The notes below the pieces were generated by a model. That model searched no databases and was not told the origin of the DNA. It saw only the letters and a program-made list of their open reading frames with translations. From PALSA-505 sp036267135 (GTDB lineage Bacteria; Actinomycetota; Actinomycetes; Streptosporangiales; Streptosporangiaceae), in contig DATAWQ010000082.1 of the NCBI GenBank assembly GCA_036267135.1, positions 13,338 to 77,337 on the forward strand: a stretch of DNA of 64,000 nt, written 5' to 3'. The translations under genes and the position numbers were made by a program. This document shows positions 9,208 through 18,234 of this stretch, in pieces (the stretch's first letter is position 1; every line of letters begins with the position of its first letter).

Positions 9208-10008
9208 ATGAGCGGCAGCGGGGAGCGGCGCATCGACGTCACCGGCCTGCAGGTCCTGGCCAGCGTCCTGGCGACGGTCACGGGTGCCGTCGCGGCCTCC
9301 TACCTGGGGGTGGCGGGGACCCTCATCGGCGCTGCCGTGATGAGCGTGGCGAGCACCTTCGGCAGCGCGACCTACAAGCACTACCTGGGCCGGACCGCGG
9401 GCCGCCTGAAGGAGGTCGCCCCCGTCATCGCGGCCCAGCGGGCGGCGGAGCGGATGTCCACTGGCACGCGGACCAGGCCCGATCACACCCGGCCCGATCA
9501 CACCCGGGCCGATGGCGCGGCGGGAGAGACCGTGTCCACGCCACAGGCCAGCCAGGATGACGGCGAGGACGGCGGTCGCGATGACCGGCGGGCCGCGGGC
9601 CGCGACTGGGTCAGATGGCTGCGCGGGCGGCCGGCCTGGCTGGCCGTCACCGTGGCCTGCCTGGGGGTCTTTGTCGGGGTGGTCGGCGGCATCACCGCGT
9701 TCGAGGCGGCGGCCGGCAAACCACTGGACAACGTGGTCTGGCATCACAAGGGGACGGGCACCAGCGTGGGCGGCCTGGTCGGGGGACAGTCAACGCACCC
9801 CGCCGCGCCCGCCACCCACCGCGTCGTGGTCCCGCACCCGACCTCGTCGTCGCCCAGCCCGAGCACCTCGCCGACCGGTTCGGCCAGCCCTTCGCCGACG
9901 CCATCCTCCAGCTCACCGTCGCCGACCAGCAGTTCCAGCCCGTCGCCGACATCCACCACACCCAGTGCCACCCCCAGCAGCGGTTCGACCAAGAAGGCGT
10001 CGTCCTGA
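9208..10008 (+). CDS. Membrane protein with Ser/Pro/Thr-rich extracytoplasmic tail
   Basis: The protein has 266 residues. A hydrophobic N-terminal stretch (about residues 11-50, ATVTGAVAASYLGVAGTLIG) is Gly/Ala-rich and may be one or two membrane helices. A charged hydrophilic linker contains a duplicated RPDHT motif. A clear transmembrane helix follows (LAVTVACLGVFVGVVGGI, about 147-166). The last 70 residues are almost only Ser, Pro and Thr, which looks like a wall-spanning, possibly O-mannosylated stalk. ATG 9208 follows AGGAAGAG. No enzymatic motif is present and the function is unknown. It lies 127 bp before the phosphoesterase gene on the same strand. Confidence 0.8.
   Translation: MSGSGERRIDVTGLQVLASVLATVTGAVAASYLGVAGTLIGAAVMSVASTFGSATYKHYLGRTAGRLKEVAPVIAAQRAAERMSTGTRTRPDHTRPDHTRADGAAGETVSTPQASQDDGEDGGRDDRRAAGRDWVRWLRGRPAWLAVTVACLGVFVGVVGGITAFEAAAGKPLDNVVWHHKGTGTSVGGLVGGQSTHPAAPATHRVVVPHPTSSSPSPSTSPTGSASPSPTPSSSSPSPTSSSSPSPTSTTPSATPSSGSTKKASS
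9477..9508. repeat. Short tandem repeat inside the membrane protein gene
   Basis: About two copies of a 15-base unit (GGCCCGATCACACCC) are in tandem, followed by a diverged third. They encode the repeated RPDHT residues. The unit length is a multiple of three, so copy-number change would keep the frame. Confidence 0.6.
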
Positions 10009-10135
10009 CGGGTATTCGCCGGGTTGTCAGGATCTCGTTGCCTGCCGCTCGGCGCTGGTAAAGACTTTCCGCGTACTCTCTTGGCGCTTCTCAGTAAGCA
10101 CGCCCACCAGGGCTGGCCTGAATCAGGAGGTAGCG

Positions 10136-11779
10136 GTGACCGAGGACAACACGCAGCAGAACGCGGGACCTGGCGACACCGGCCAGGACGCCGAGGCGGG
10201 GGCGCCGGGGCAGGACCCGACCAGGCGGGCGTTCGTGCTCGGCGGAGCGGCTCTCGGTGCCGCCGGTGTGGTGGCGGGACGCCGGGGCAGCAAGCTGACC
10301 AGCCAGCAGGCCCGGCTCATCGAGACCGCGGCCAGCGTGCGGCCCACCACCAAGCCGACGCTGAACGACATCGAGCACGTGGTCATCCTGATGCAGGAGA
10401 ACCGCTCCTTCGACCACTACTTCGGGACGCTGTCGGGAGTGCGCGGCTTCTCCGACCCCAGCGTCCTCACCCAGACCGTGAACGGCAAGACCTACCCGAT
10501 CTGGGATCAGTTCGGTTACAAGCCCGGCACCGGGGTGGACGCGAACGGCTTCATGCAGCCGTTCCACCTGTTCAGCGACCCTCCGCTGAAGGACGGCGAG
10601 ACCACCAACGACATCACCCACTCCTGGGGCCCGCAGCACCAGAGCTGGAACAACGGCGCGATGGACAGCTTCATGACCGCGCACCTGGCCGGTGACGGGG
10701 ACGCCAACGGCCCGGTGACGATGGGCCACTTCACCAAGTCCGAGCTGGCCTTCTACTTCGCGCTGGCCGACGCCTTCACCATCTGTGACGGCTACCACTG
10801 CTCGGTGCTCGGCCCCACCGACCCGAACCGGCTGATGTCGCTGTCGGCTTCCATCGACCCGAACGGCACCGGCGGAGGTCCCGTGGTCGAGACGTTCTCC
10901 GACCGGGTCTCCGAGTACAACACGCTGACCTGGGAGACGATGCCGGAGGCGCTGCTGAAGGCTGGAGTGAGCTGGAAGGTCTACAACGACCCGCTCGGCC
11001 TGATCGGGCTCAGCCCGCTGCCGTACTTCAAGGCCTACAACGACCCGCTGTCGGTCACCGGCCTGGAACTGATCGCCAAGGCGCTCACGCCGGTCTACCC
11101 GGCGACGTTCGCCGCCGACGTGGCCGCGGGCAGCCTGCCCTCGGTGTCCTGGATCACCTCGCCGCTGGCCGAGTGCGAGCACCCGGCCGCGCCGCCCGAG
11201 TTCGGCGAGTACCTGGTCCAGCAGGTCCTCACCACCCTGGTCGCCAACCCGGACGTGTGGGCGAAGACGGTCCTATTCGTCGTCTACGACGAGAACGGCG
11301 GCTTCTTCGACCACGTGCCCCCGGTCACGGCGCCGGCCGGCACCGCGGATGAGTACCTCACCGTGCTCCCGGCGGCGGCCGACGGCATCGCCGGGCCCAT
11401 CGGCCTCGGGTTCCGCACCCCGTGCCTGGTCGTCTCCCCGTTCAGCCGGGGCGGCTACCTGTGCTCGGACACGTTCGACCACACCTCGCTGCTGCGCTTC
11501 ATCGAGACCAGGTTCGGCGTCACGGTGCCCAACCTGTCCACCTGGCGGCGTGGCGTCACCGGCGACATGACCACCGCACTCGACCTGGTCCACCCGCCGA
11601 ACACCACCGTGCCCAAGCTGCCCACAACCTCGATCTACGGCGACCTGAAGGTGATCGAGCAGGCGGTGCTCAACGCGCTGGCCGGGACCGAGGACGTCGG
11701 CATCCCGTACCCCCTGCCGAAGAAGAACTCCATGCCGGTCCAGATGAAGACGCCAAAGCGCCCGCCAGTGCCTTCTTGA
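10136..11779 (+). CDS. Tat-exported phospholipase C / acid phosphatase-family phosphoesterase
   Basis: The protein has 547 residues. A twin-arginine signal (PTRRAFVLGGAALGAAGVV, about residues 28-46) predicts folded export. The catalytic domain begins with the family signature IEHVVILMQENRSFDHYFGT, whose Glu-Asn and Asp/His residues bind metal. Later motifs are HSWGPQHQSWNNGAMDSF, then VYDENGGFFDHVPPV and TPCLVVSPFSRGGY. This matches non-haemolytic phospholipase C / AcpA-type enzymes, which cleave phosphodiester lipids or other phosphate esters and serve in phosphate scavenging. GTG 10136 is the start because AGGAGG lies 6 bases upstream; the frame is open to 9512 but that extension is the neighbour's shadow. 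Confidence 0.93.
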   Translation: MTEDNTQQNAGPGDTGQDAEAGAPGQDPTRRAFVLGGAALGAAGVVAGRRGSKLTSQQARLIETAASVRPTTKPTLNDIEHVVILMQENRSFDHYFGTLSGVRGFSDPSVLTQTVNGKTYPIWDQFGYKPGTGVDANGFMQPFHLFSDPPLKDGETTNDITHSWGPQHQSWNNGAMDSFMTAHLAGDGDANGPVTMGHFTKSELAFYFALADAFTICDGYHCSVLGPTDPNRLMSLSASIDPNGTGGGPVVETFSDRVSEYNTLTWETMPEALLKAGVSWKVYNDPLGLIGLSPLPYFKAYNDPLSVTGLELIAKALTPVYPATFAADVAAGSLPSVSWITSPLAECEHPAAPPEFGEYLVQQVLTTLVANPDVWAKTVLFVVYDENGGFFDHVPPVTAPAGTADEYLTVLPAAADGIAGPIGLGFRTPCLVVSPFSRGGYLCSDTFDHTSLLRFIETRFGVTVPNLSTWRRGVTGDMTTALDLVHPPNTTVPKLPTTSIYGDLKVIEQAVLNALAGTEDVGIPYPLPKKNSMPVQMKTPKRPPVPS

Positions 11780-11822
11780 CCGATTGGCTTAATGAACGGT
11801 GGCCACCTCGACGTGGCCCGCA

Positions 11823-11863
11823 CGCCTGGAGCCGCGGGCCACAACGGCCGGCGGCTCCAGGCG
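11823..11863. terminator. Bidirectional hairpin terminator
   Basis: A perfect 12-base stem (CGCCTGGAGCCG paired with CGGCTCCAGGCG) has an inner GGCC/GGCC pair. It lies between the convergent phosphoesterase and VOC genes. There is no U-tract, as usual in actinomycetes. Confidence 0.75.
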
Positions 11864-11889
11864 GCGCGAAGCGTGCGCAGGCGCCCGGG

Positions 11890-12261
11890 TCAGCTGTCCT
11901 GCTTGACGCAGAGGCAGAACGGGTGCCCGTCGGGGTCGGTCAGCACCCGCCACCGGTCACCGCCCGGCTGGAACTCGGGCTTGGCCGCCCCGGCGTCCAG
12001 GCAGGCCTGCTCACCCTTGTCCAGGTCTTCGACGTAGAAGTCGAGGTGGAACTGCTTGGGCGTGGCCGGATCCGGCCACGCGGGCCTGGCGTAGTCGTCG
12101 ATGCGGCCGAAGCCGACGGAGGTCGGACCCTCGGTGATCATCGCGTAGTTGTCGTCGCTGTAGGCGATCTCCCAGCCCAGGATCTGGTGGTAGAACTCGG
12201 CTAGCGCACGCGGGTTGCCGCAGTCGATATTGACCATGGCGAGGGCTGCGACAGTGCTCAT
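11890..12261 (-). CDS. VOC (glyoxalase/bleomycin-resistance fold) family protein
   Basis: A 123-residue single VOC module pair. VNIDCGNPRALAEFYHQILGW begins at about residue 9, and the C-terminal half ends DRWRVLTDPDGHPFCLC, with the typical D-P-x-G-H-P-F metal-side loop. The middle PKQFHLDFYVEDLDKGE carries the second metal-ligand His. It could be a dioxygenase, glyoxalase or binding protein; the substrate is unknown. I chose ATG 12261 since the family usually starts there and GAGAGG lies 11 bases upstream. The longer frame reaches 12297. It resembles one half of the double VOC protein at 63155-63874. Confidence 0.85.
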   Translation of the reverse strand: MSTVAALAMVNIDCGNPRALAEFYHQILGWEIAYSDDNYAMITEGPTSVGFGRIDDYARPAWPDPATPKQFHLDFYVEDLDKGEQACLDAGAAKPEFQPGGDRWRVLTDPDGHPFCLCVKQDS

Positions 12262-12356
12262 CGTCGGCTCATCCTCTCGTTGACTCATCCGATGCACTGG
12301 ATGCTAGTTCGAATCACCCGATGTGGTCTTGAAGAAACGCGACACCAGGCGCGAGC

Positions 12357-12602
12357 TCAGCCGCCGGCGTCCCGCAGTACGGCGAGCCGTTCCTGGTATT
12401 CCTCGGTGGTGATCTCACCCCGGGCGTACCGTTCGGCCAGGATCTCCTCGGGGCTCGTGGCCGGCCGCCGCGGTGACCGCCGCCAGCGGCGGACAACGAA
12501 GACGGCCAGGGCGGCGATCCCGCCCCAGATGATCAGCATCCAGCAGACCCAGGCCAGGGCCCACCAGCCGTTCCAGTTACCGCTGTGGCCGTGCCACCAC
12601 AT
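12357..12602 (-). CDS. Small membrane protein with SHOCT domain
   Basis: This 81-residue protein has a Trp-rich membrane helix at about residues 14-38. A short basic linker follows. The C-terminal SHOCT motif reads SPEEILAERYARGEITTEEYQERLAVL. SHOCT ends are short helical modules thought to mediate oligomerisation. It lies 24 bp downstream of the response regulator on the same strand, so it may be co-transcribed with the two-component pair. Confidence 0.85.
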   Translation of the reverse strand: MWWHGHSGNWNGWWALAWVCWMLIIWGGIAALAVFVVRRWRRSPRRPATSPEEILAERYARGEITTEEYQERLAVLRDAGG

Positions 12603-12626
12603 GGGCCGCCTCCCTCCAGCGTCCGG

Positions 12627-13292
12627 TCATGTCACCCAGCCGGGCCGGGCCATGCCGGACTCGTAGGCGAACACCACGAGCTGAGCGCGGTCGCGGGCGC
12701 CTAGCTTGATCATTATCCGGCTCACATGCGTCTTGGCGGTCGCCGGGCTCACCACCAGCCGCTGCGCGATCTCGTCGTTGGACAGCCCCAGCGCCACCAG
12801 CCCCATCACCTCGCGCTCGCGTTCGGTGAGCTCGCTCATGGTGGGCAGCGTGAGCGGCTCCTTCGCCCGCTTGGCGAACTCGGCGATCAGCCGGCGGGTC
12901 ACCCCGGGCGACAGCAGCGACTCACCCCCGGCCACCACCCGGATCGCCTTGATCAGGTCGGCCGGCTCGGTGTCCTTGACCAGAAAGCCGCTGGCGCCCA
13001 GGCGGATCGCCTCGAAGATGTACTCGTCCGCCTCGAACGTGGTGAGTATGACGATGCGGACGCCCGCCAGTGCCGGGTCGGCGAGTATGCGGCGGCTGGC
13101 CTCCAGGCCGTCCAGGCCGGGCATCCTGATGTCCATCAGCACGACATCGGGGCGGTGCTGGGCGGTGAGCTTGATCGCCTGCTCGCCGTCGGCGGCTTCG
13201 CCCACCACCTCGACGCCGTCCTCGGCGTCGAGCAGCGCGCGGAACCCCGCGCGCACGAGCATCTGGTCGTCCGCGACCAGGATGCGGATCAT
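12627..13292 (-). CDS. NarL/FixJ-type response regulator
   Basis: The protein has 221 residues. The receiver domain has the acidic pair ADDQ, phospho-acceptor Asp54 in VVLMDIRMPG, a Thr in ILTTF and the conserved Lys in FLVKD. The DNA-binding domain (about 155-215) is LuxR-type: LTEREREVMGLVALGLSNDEIAQRL then SPATAKTHVSRIMIKLGARDRAQ. It overlaps the sensor kinase gene by 4 bp (13289-13292), so the pair is translationally coupled. It probably regulates its own operon and nearby membrane-stress genes. The signal is unknown. Confidence 0.94.
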   Translation of the reverse strand: MIRILVADDQMLVRAGFRALLDAEDGVEVVGEAADGEQAIKLTAQHRPDVVLMDIRMPGLDGLEASRRILADPALAGVRIVILTTFEADEYIFEAIRLGASGFLVKDTEPADLIKAIRVVAGGESLLSPGVTRRLIAEFAKRAKEPLTLPTMSELTEREREVMGLVALGLSNDEIAQRLVVSPATAKTHVSRIMIKLGARDRAQLVVFAYESGMARPGWVT

Positions 13293-14527
13293 GATGTGCC
13301 TCCCATGGCTGGATCGAGCGGCAGCCTGGCCACGACCTGGAACCCGCCGCCCGGCCGGGCGCCAGCCTCCAGATGACCACCCACCGCGGCGGCGCGCTCC
13401 CGCATCCCGGTCAGCCCCCTCCCCCCGCCAGCAGGTGTGACGAGGGGTGGCTCCGTCCCGGAACCCTGGCCGTCATCTTCCACCCGGACGGTCAGGTCGC
13501 TGTCACCGTACTCGAGCCGGACGGCGACGGTGGCGGGACCGGCGTGACGCCGCACGTTCGTCAGCGACTCCTGCACGATGCGGAACGCGGTCAGGCCAAG
13601 CCCGGCGGGCACCGGGCGCGGCTGGCCGGCCACCTCCATCCGCACGTCCAGGTCGGCCGCGGCCGCGGCCGACACCAGCGCGTCCAGGTCACCCAGGCCG
13701 CGGGCGGGCCGCCGCGGCGAGCCCTCATCGCCGGCCCCGCGCACCGCCCCGATCACCAGCCGCAGCTCGTCCAGGGTGTCCTTGCTCACCTGCTTGATCG
13801 CGGTCAGCGCGGTGCAGGCCTGCTCGGGCTGGCGTTCCAGCAGGTGCAGCCCGACGCTGGCCTGCACGTTGATCAGCGAGATGTTGTGGCCGATCAGGTC
13901 GTGCAGTTCGCGCGCGATGTGCAGCCGCTCCTCGCTGACCCGCCTGCGGCCCTCCTCGTCCCTGGTCCGCTCCGCCTCGATCGCCCGCTGCCGCAGTGAG
14001 TCGAGGTAGTCCCGGCGCAGCCTGACCATCTCGCCGGCGGCCAGCACGATCAGCAGCCAGGCGACCGCCCAGGCGATCACCGCGCCGCTCAGCGGGTAGC
14101 CGGCGATCCAGGACAGCCACATGTTCGCCGACAGCGCGGCCGCGCCGACCCAGGCGGCGAGCCGGTGGCCGGTGACCATCGCGGTGAAGAACGCGACGTA
14201 CAGGCTGAGGAACGCAACCTCACCCGGGTAGCCGAGCAGGTAGTACAGCATCACCGCGGCCACGGTCGCTACCAGCACAGGCACCGGGCGCTGCCGCCGG
14301 GCCGCGAGCGCGATCGCACTCGCCGCGAGCAGGGCCACGCCGAACGCGTCCAGCGGACGGTGCCCAGCCGACATGCTGGTGTCGTGGTGGATCAGCATCG
14401 ACCCGCTGATCTGGGCTGCTCCGACGAGCGCCACGATCGCGATGTCGATGACCATGGCGCTGGGCTGCCTGACCCACCGCGGCAGCGGCCACGGCTGTGG
14501 CTGGGGTGCTTCCCGCGACGGCTCCAT
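13289..14527 (-). CDS. Membrane histidine kinase (NarL-partner, HisKA_3 type)
   Basis: The protein has 412 residues. The N-terminal half carries several hydrophobic segments (about residues 24-45, 62-76, 84-98, 104-118, 124-140 and 146-164), consistent with a six-helix membrane sensor. A coiled linker leads to the dimerisation box RLHIARELHDLIGHNISLI with phospho-acceptor His209. An HATPase domain follows with IVQESLTNVRRHA (N box), VEDDGQGSG (G1) and GRGLTGMRERAAAVGG (G2). ATG 14527 is chosen; the frame stays open to 16183 but that part overlaps xylulokinase. The sensor domain shows no known ligand motif. Confidence 0.92.
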   Translation of the reverse strand: MEPSREAPQPQPWPLPRWVRQPSAMVIDIAIVALVGAAQISGSMLIHHDTSMSAGHRPLDAFGVALLAASAIALAARRQRPVPVLVATVAAVMLYYLLGYPGEVAFLSLYVAFFTAMVTGHRLAAWVGAAALSANMWLSWIAGYPLSGAVIAWAVAWLLIVLAAGEMVRLRRDYLDSLRQRAIEAERTRDEEGRRRVSEERLHIARELHDLIGHNISLINVQASVGLHLLERQPEQACTALTAIKQVSKDTLDELRLVIGAVRGAGDEGSPRRPARGLGDLDALVSAAAAADLDVRMEVAGQPRPVPAGLGLTAFRIVQESLTNVRRHAGPATVAVRLEYGDSDLTVRVEDDGQGSGTEPPLVTPAGGGRGLTGMRERAAAVGGHLEAGARPGGGFQVVARLPLDPAMGGTS

Positions 14528-14671
14528 GCCCGTCAGAATATGCCGTTCAGTGCGTCCGGCCCGGCCCTCGGACCTGCGGAAAAGAAAGATACAGCCAGGG
14601 GAGTAGCGTGACAGGCGGCCGGTGCGCCCGCTGGTGTACCCGGCCAGCCCTCCAGCCCCGAAGGAGCCCGC

Positions 14672-16051
14672 ATGCTGGTGGCCGGAGTGGACAGCTCGAC
14701 CCAGTCGACCAAGGTGGTGCTGTGCCAGGCCGAGGACGGCGCCGTTCTCGGCGTCGGCTCCGCCCCGCATCCCGGCGGGACGCAGTGCGATCCGCAGGCC
14801 TGGTGGGACGCGCTGCTGGCCGCCGGGGACGGGCTGCTCGACCAGGCCAGCGCGATAGGCGTGGCCGCCCAGCAGCACGGGATGGTCACCCTGGACGAGG
14901 CCGGGCAGGTGGTGCGGCCGGCGCTGCTGTGGAACGACGTCAGGTCGGCGCCGCAGGCGGCGGAGCTGATCGCCGAGCTCGGCGGCCCGGGGGAGTGGGC
15001 CAGCCGGACCGGCAGCGTGCCGACGGCGGCGTTCACCGTGACCAAGCTGCGCTGGCTGGCCGAGCGGGAGCCTGCCCACGCGGCGCGCACCAGCCTGGTG
15101 GCGCTGCCGCACGACTGGCTGACCTGGCGGCTCGGCGGACGGGCCGCCGATGGTCCGGCCACCGACCGCGGCGACGCCTCGGGGACCGGGTATTTCTCGC
15201 CGTCCGGCGGCGGCTGGGAGCGGGGTCTGGCCAAGGCGGCGCTGGGACACGACGTGGAACTGCCTCGCCTGGCCGCCCCGGCCGGCGTGGTGGGCCACAC
15301 CCCGGCGGGGGCGGTGCTGTCCGCGGGCACCGGCGACAACATGGCCGCCGCGCTCGGGCTCGGCCTGCGCGCAGGCGACGTGGCCGTCTCGGTCGGCACA
15401 TCGGGCACCGCGTACGCGGTGACGGAGCGGCCCTCGGCCGACCCGACCGGGGCGGTGGCCGGGTTCGCGGACGCCACCGGCCGGTTCCTGCCCCTGGTCT
15501 GCACGCTGAACGCGGCCCGGGTGCTCACCGTCACCGCGGACCTGCTGGGTACCGATACCGGCGAGCTGTCCGCACTCGCGCTCGCGGCCAAACCCGGTGC
15601 GGGCGGGCTGACCCTGCTGCCCTATCTGGACGGCGAGCGGACACCGAACCGGCCGGATGCGACCGGCGTGCTCAGCGGCCTGACCACCGCCAGCGGCACC
15701 AGGGAGAACCTGGCCCGCGCCGCGGTCGAGGCGGTGCTGTGCTCGCTGGCCGACGCCATCGACCACCTGGCCGGGGTCGGCCTGGCGCCCAGGCGGGTGC
15801 TGCTCATCGGCGGTGGCGCCAGGTCCGAGGCGATCCGCGTGCTCGCACCCGGGATACTCGGCGCCGAAGTGCTGGTGCCCGAGCCCGCCGAATACGTGGC
15901 GCTCGGCGCGGCCAGGCAGGCAGCCTGGGCGCTGGCCGGCTCCGCCGAGCCGCCGTCCTGGCCCACTGCCCCGGCGGCCAGCTACACCGGGGACCCGGTG
16001 CCCGCGGTCAGGGAGCGGTACGCCGCCCTGCGGGACGCGACCGCGCCCTGA
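14672..16051 (+). CDS. xylB: Xylulokinase (FGGY carbohydrate kinase)
   Basis: A 459-residue FGGY kinase phosphorylating D-xylulose with ATP. The N-terminal ATP-fold begins VAGVDSSTQSTKVVLC. The substrate region has AAQQHGMVTLD and LLWNDVRS, matching xylulokinases rather than glycerol kinases. The C-terminal half has GTGDNMAAALGLG, SVGTSGTAYAVTE, YLDGERTPNRPDATG and LIGGGARSEAIR. The length is slightly short for XylB (about 480). ATG 14672 follows GAAGGAG. It is divergent from the sensor kinase. Xylose isomerase (22237) would supply its substrate, but lies 6 kb away rather than adjacent. Confidence 0.92.
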   Translation: MLVAGVDSSTQSTKVVLCQAEDGAVLGVGSAPHPGGTQCDPQAWWDALLAAGDGLLDQASAIGVAAQQHGMVTLDEAGQVVRPALLWNDVRSAPQAAELIAELGGPGEWASRTGSVPTAAFTVTKLRWLAEREPAHAARTSLVALPHDWLTWRLGGRAADGPATDRGDASGTGYFSPSGGGWERGLAKAALGHDVELPRLAAPAGVVGHTPAGAVLSAGTGDNMAAALGLGLRAGDVAVSVGTSGTAYAVTERPSADPTGAVAGFADATGRFLPLVCTLNAARVLTVTADLLGTDTGELSALALAAKPGAGGLTLLPYLDGERTPNRPDATGVLSGLTTASGTRENLARAAVEAVLCSLADAIDHLAGVGLAPRRVLLIGGGARSEAIRVLAPGILGAEVLVPEPAEYVALGAARQAAWALAGSAEPPSWPTAPAASYTGDPVPAVRERYAALRDATAP

Positions 16052-16067
16052 CCAGAGTGGAAACGAA

Positions 16068-16106
16068 TACTTTACGCCCGCAATCGTGCATAATGTGGCT
16101 TGCGCG
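16068..16106 (+). promoter_or_regulatory. Possible promoter of the WecB-like gene
   Basis: An AT-rich stretch with a TAATGT hexamer near 16091-16096 and TACTTT about 17 bases upstream lies 85 bp before the epimerase start. The -35 match is weak. Confidence 0.35.
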
Positions 16107-16181
16107 ATGATCCGGTGCCCTGCCGTCGGGTCTCGGCCATGGGGGGGACCAAGGCCGAAACTAACCGGTAACGAGGGACAC

Positions 16182-17321
16182 ATGGATTACAGGCGGATCA
16201 TAGTGGTAATCGGTACCCGGCCCGAGGCGATCAAGCTGGCCCCGATCGTGCTGGCGCTGCGTGGCCAGCCCGGGCTGCTGCCGGTGGTGGTGACCACGGG
16301 CCAGCACACCGAGGCCGTCCGCGAGGTACTCGACATCTTCGCCATCGCGGCCGACGTGGACCTCGCCGTCGGCGAGGCCGGGTCCGGCCTGGCCGAGATC
16401 GCCGCCGCCGTGCTGAGCCGGTTCGCCGCGCTGGCGCGTTCGGAACAACCCGACGCCGTCCTGGTGCAGGGCGACACGACATCCGCGCTCGGCGCCGCGC
16501 TTGGCGCTTTCTACCAGCGGATACCGGTCGCGCACGTGGAGGCCGGGCTGCGCTCGGGCGACCGGCACGCGCCGTTCCCCGAAGAGATCCACCGCCGGAT
16601 GGCGTCGCTGGCCTGCGACCTGCATTTCGCGCCGACGCCGAGCGCGGCGGCCCGGCTCGTGGCCGAGGGCATCGACCCGGACATGGTCTACCTCACCGGT
16701 AACACCGTCGTGGACGCGCTGCGGATCATCCGCCGCCACGTCGGCTACCGCGATGCGCGGCTAGCCCGGATCGGCGCCCGCTGGGCCGCCTCGGGCCGCC
16801 GGGTGCTGCTGGTGACCGCGCACCGCCGCGAGTCGTGGGGGGAGCCGATGGAGCGGATCGCCGCCGCCGTCGAGCGCATCGCGCGCGACCGCCCCGGGCT
16901 GACCGTCGTCGTGGTCACCCATCCCAACCCGAGAGCACGGCTGCCGTTCGGCCGGCTGGCCGGGCTGGCGAACGTGCTGCTGACCGAGCCCGAGCCGTAC
17001 GGTTCCTTCGTGCGCCTGATGGAACTCGCGGACTTGATCCTGACCGACTCCGGTGGCATTCAGGAGGAGGCGCCATGCCTCGGCACGCCGGTACTGGTGC
17101 TCAGAGACGTCACCGAGCGGACCGAGGGGCTGGCCGCGGGGGCGGCGCGGCTGGTCGGGACCGGCACCGACCGTATCGTCGCCGAGGCCGGCGCGCTGCT
17201 CGACGATCCCGCCGCGCTCGCGGCCATGGTCAGCCGCGGTGACCTGTACGGCGACGGCGCGGCCGCGGCCCGCTGCGTATCCGTGCTCGCTGCGCATCTC
17301 GGCGTGGCGGTCGCGTCCTAG
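16182..17321 (+). CDS. wecB: UDP-N-acetylglucosamine 2-epimerase (non-hydrolysing, WecB-type)
   Basis: The 379-residue protein has the GT-B fold of WecB, interconverting UDP-GlcNAc and UDP-ManNAc. Motifs are VVIGTRPEAIKLAPIV at the N-terminus, QGDTTSALGAALGAF, HVEAGLRSG, and PEEIHRRMAS where most members have Asn in place of His. Further motifs are LTGNTVVDALR, VTAHRRESWG and the UDP-binding SGGIQEEAPCLGTPVLVLRDVTERTE region. ATG 16182 follows GAGGGA; the frame opens earlier at 15813 inside xylB. With the WecG/TagA-like transferase at 21398 it could make a ManNAc-containing surface glycan. Confidence 0.92.
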   Translation: MDYRRIIVVIGTRPEAIKLAPIVLALRGQPGLLPVVVTTGQHTEAVREVLDIFAIAADVDLAVGEAGSGLAEIAAAVLSRFAALARSEQPDAVLVQGDTTSALGAALGAFYQRIPVAHVEAGLRSGDRHAPFPEEIHRRMASLACDLHFAPTPSAAARLVAEGIDPDMVYLTGNTVVDALRIIRRHVGYRDARLARIGARWAASGRRVLLVTAHRRESWGEPMERIAAAVERIARDRPGLTVVVVTHPNPRARLPFGRLAGLANVLLTEPEPYGSFVRLMELADLILTDSGGIQEEAPCLGTPVLVLRDVTERTEGLAAGAARLVGTGTDRIVAEAGALLDDPAALAAMVSRGDLYGDGAAAARCVSVLAAHLGVAVAS

Positions 17322-17342
17322 GCTGCGGCCCGCCTGGCGTGA

Positions 17343-18234
17343 GCTATCGCAGTTGATCATGGCTGGAGACAGCCGGCCGAGTCACTCTTAGTCACATCAA
17401 CTCGTGACACTTGTACGGGCAGTGAACGGGATAACGGCCTGCTGGGCCTGGCCTTCCCGTCGCAGAGCGGCTCGGCGGCCGTGGCCTTGTCGTTGCTGCA
17501 GCTTGTGGCGTTCTTGCTGGCTGGCGTGCTGGTCCGCGCCCACAGGCAGGCCGCCTCGATGGCCACGCGGAGCGCGGCGCTGGAACGCCAGGCCGTGCAG
17601 GCCGCGGCTGCCGAGTGGACCCGGATCGCCCGGGAACTGCACGACATCGTCGCCCACCACCTCAGCGTGGTTGTGCTGCACGCCGCCGGGGCGCGGGCCT
17701 GCGGCCGGGCAGACCCTGCCACGCTGGAGGAGATCGAGCACAGCGGGCGGCAGGCCCTGACCGAAACCCGCCGCCTGTTCGGCGTGCTCCGCGAACCAGG
17801 CAAGCAGACCGGCCGCGCCCCGCAGCCGGGCATCAGCGAACTGCCGGCGCTGGCCGGCCGCCTGCGCGCCGCGGGCCTTGAGGTCAGCCTGTCCATCGAC
17901 GGTGACCACACGGCGCTGCCACCGGCCGTGGACGTCTCCGCCTACCGCATCGTCCAGGAGGCGCTGACCAACGTGCTCAAGCATGCGGGCCCGGCCCGCG
18001 CCGAGGTGACGGTCGGGCTGCGCGGACAGCGCGGTGAGCATCGAGGTCACCGACAACGGCCCCGGCCACCCGGCGCCCCCGGGAATGAAGGGGGAAGGGG
18101 AGGTGGGTGCGGGCCAGGGACTGACTGGTATGCGCGAGCGGGTCGCGGTGTTCGGCGGTGACCTGCGCGCCGGGCCGCTTCCCAGCGGCGGGTTCGCCGT
18201 GTGCGCCCGGCTGCCGACAGGCGAACCGTCATGA
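17343..18234 (+). pseudogene. Decayed histidine kinase (5' truncated, one frameshift)
   Basis: The remnant begins right after a TGA at 17340-17342 with no ATG. The first usable start is GTG 17481, inside the last membrane helix (LLQLVAFLLAGVLV). Intact pieces follow: the dimerisation box TRIARELHDIVAHHLSVVVLH and IVQEALTNVLKHAG. The ATPase domain then leaves this frame near 18020-18035 and continues one frame over with SIEVTDNGPG and GLTGMRERVAVFGG to 18234. One extra base (or two missing) explains the shift. Most of the membrane sensor is absent. This is a cousin of the intact kinase at 13289-14527. Confidence 0.8.

Noticed and set aside
10091..11182. Minus-strand frame opposite the phosphoesterase
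   Set aside because: Only Val/Gly/Arg-rich shadow translation; Tat signal and catalytic motifs are on the plus strand.
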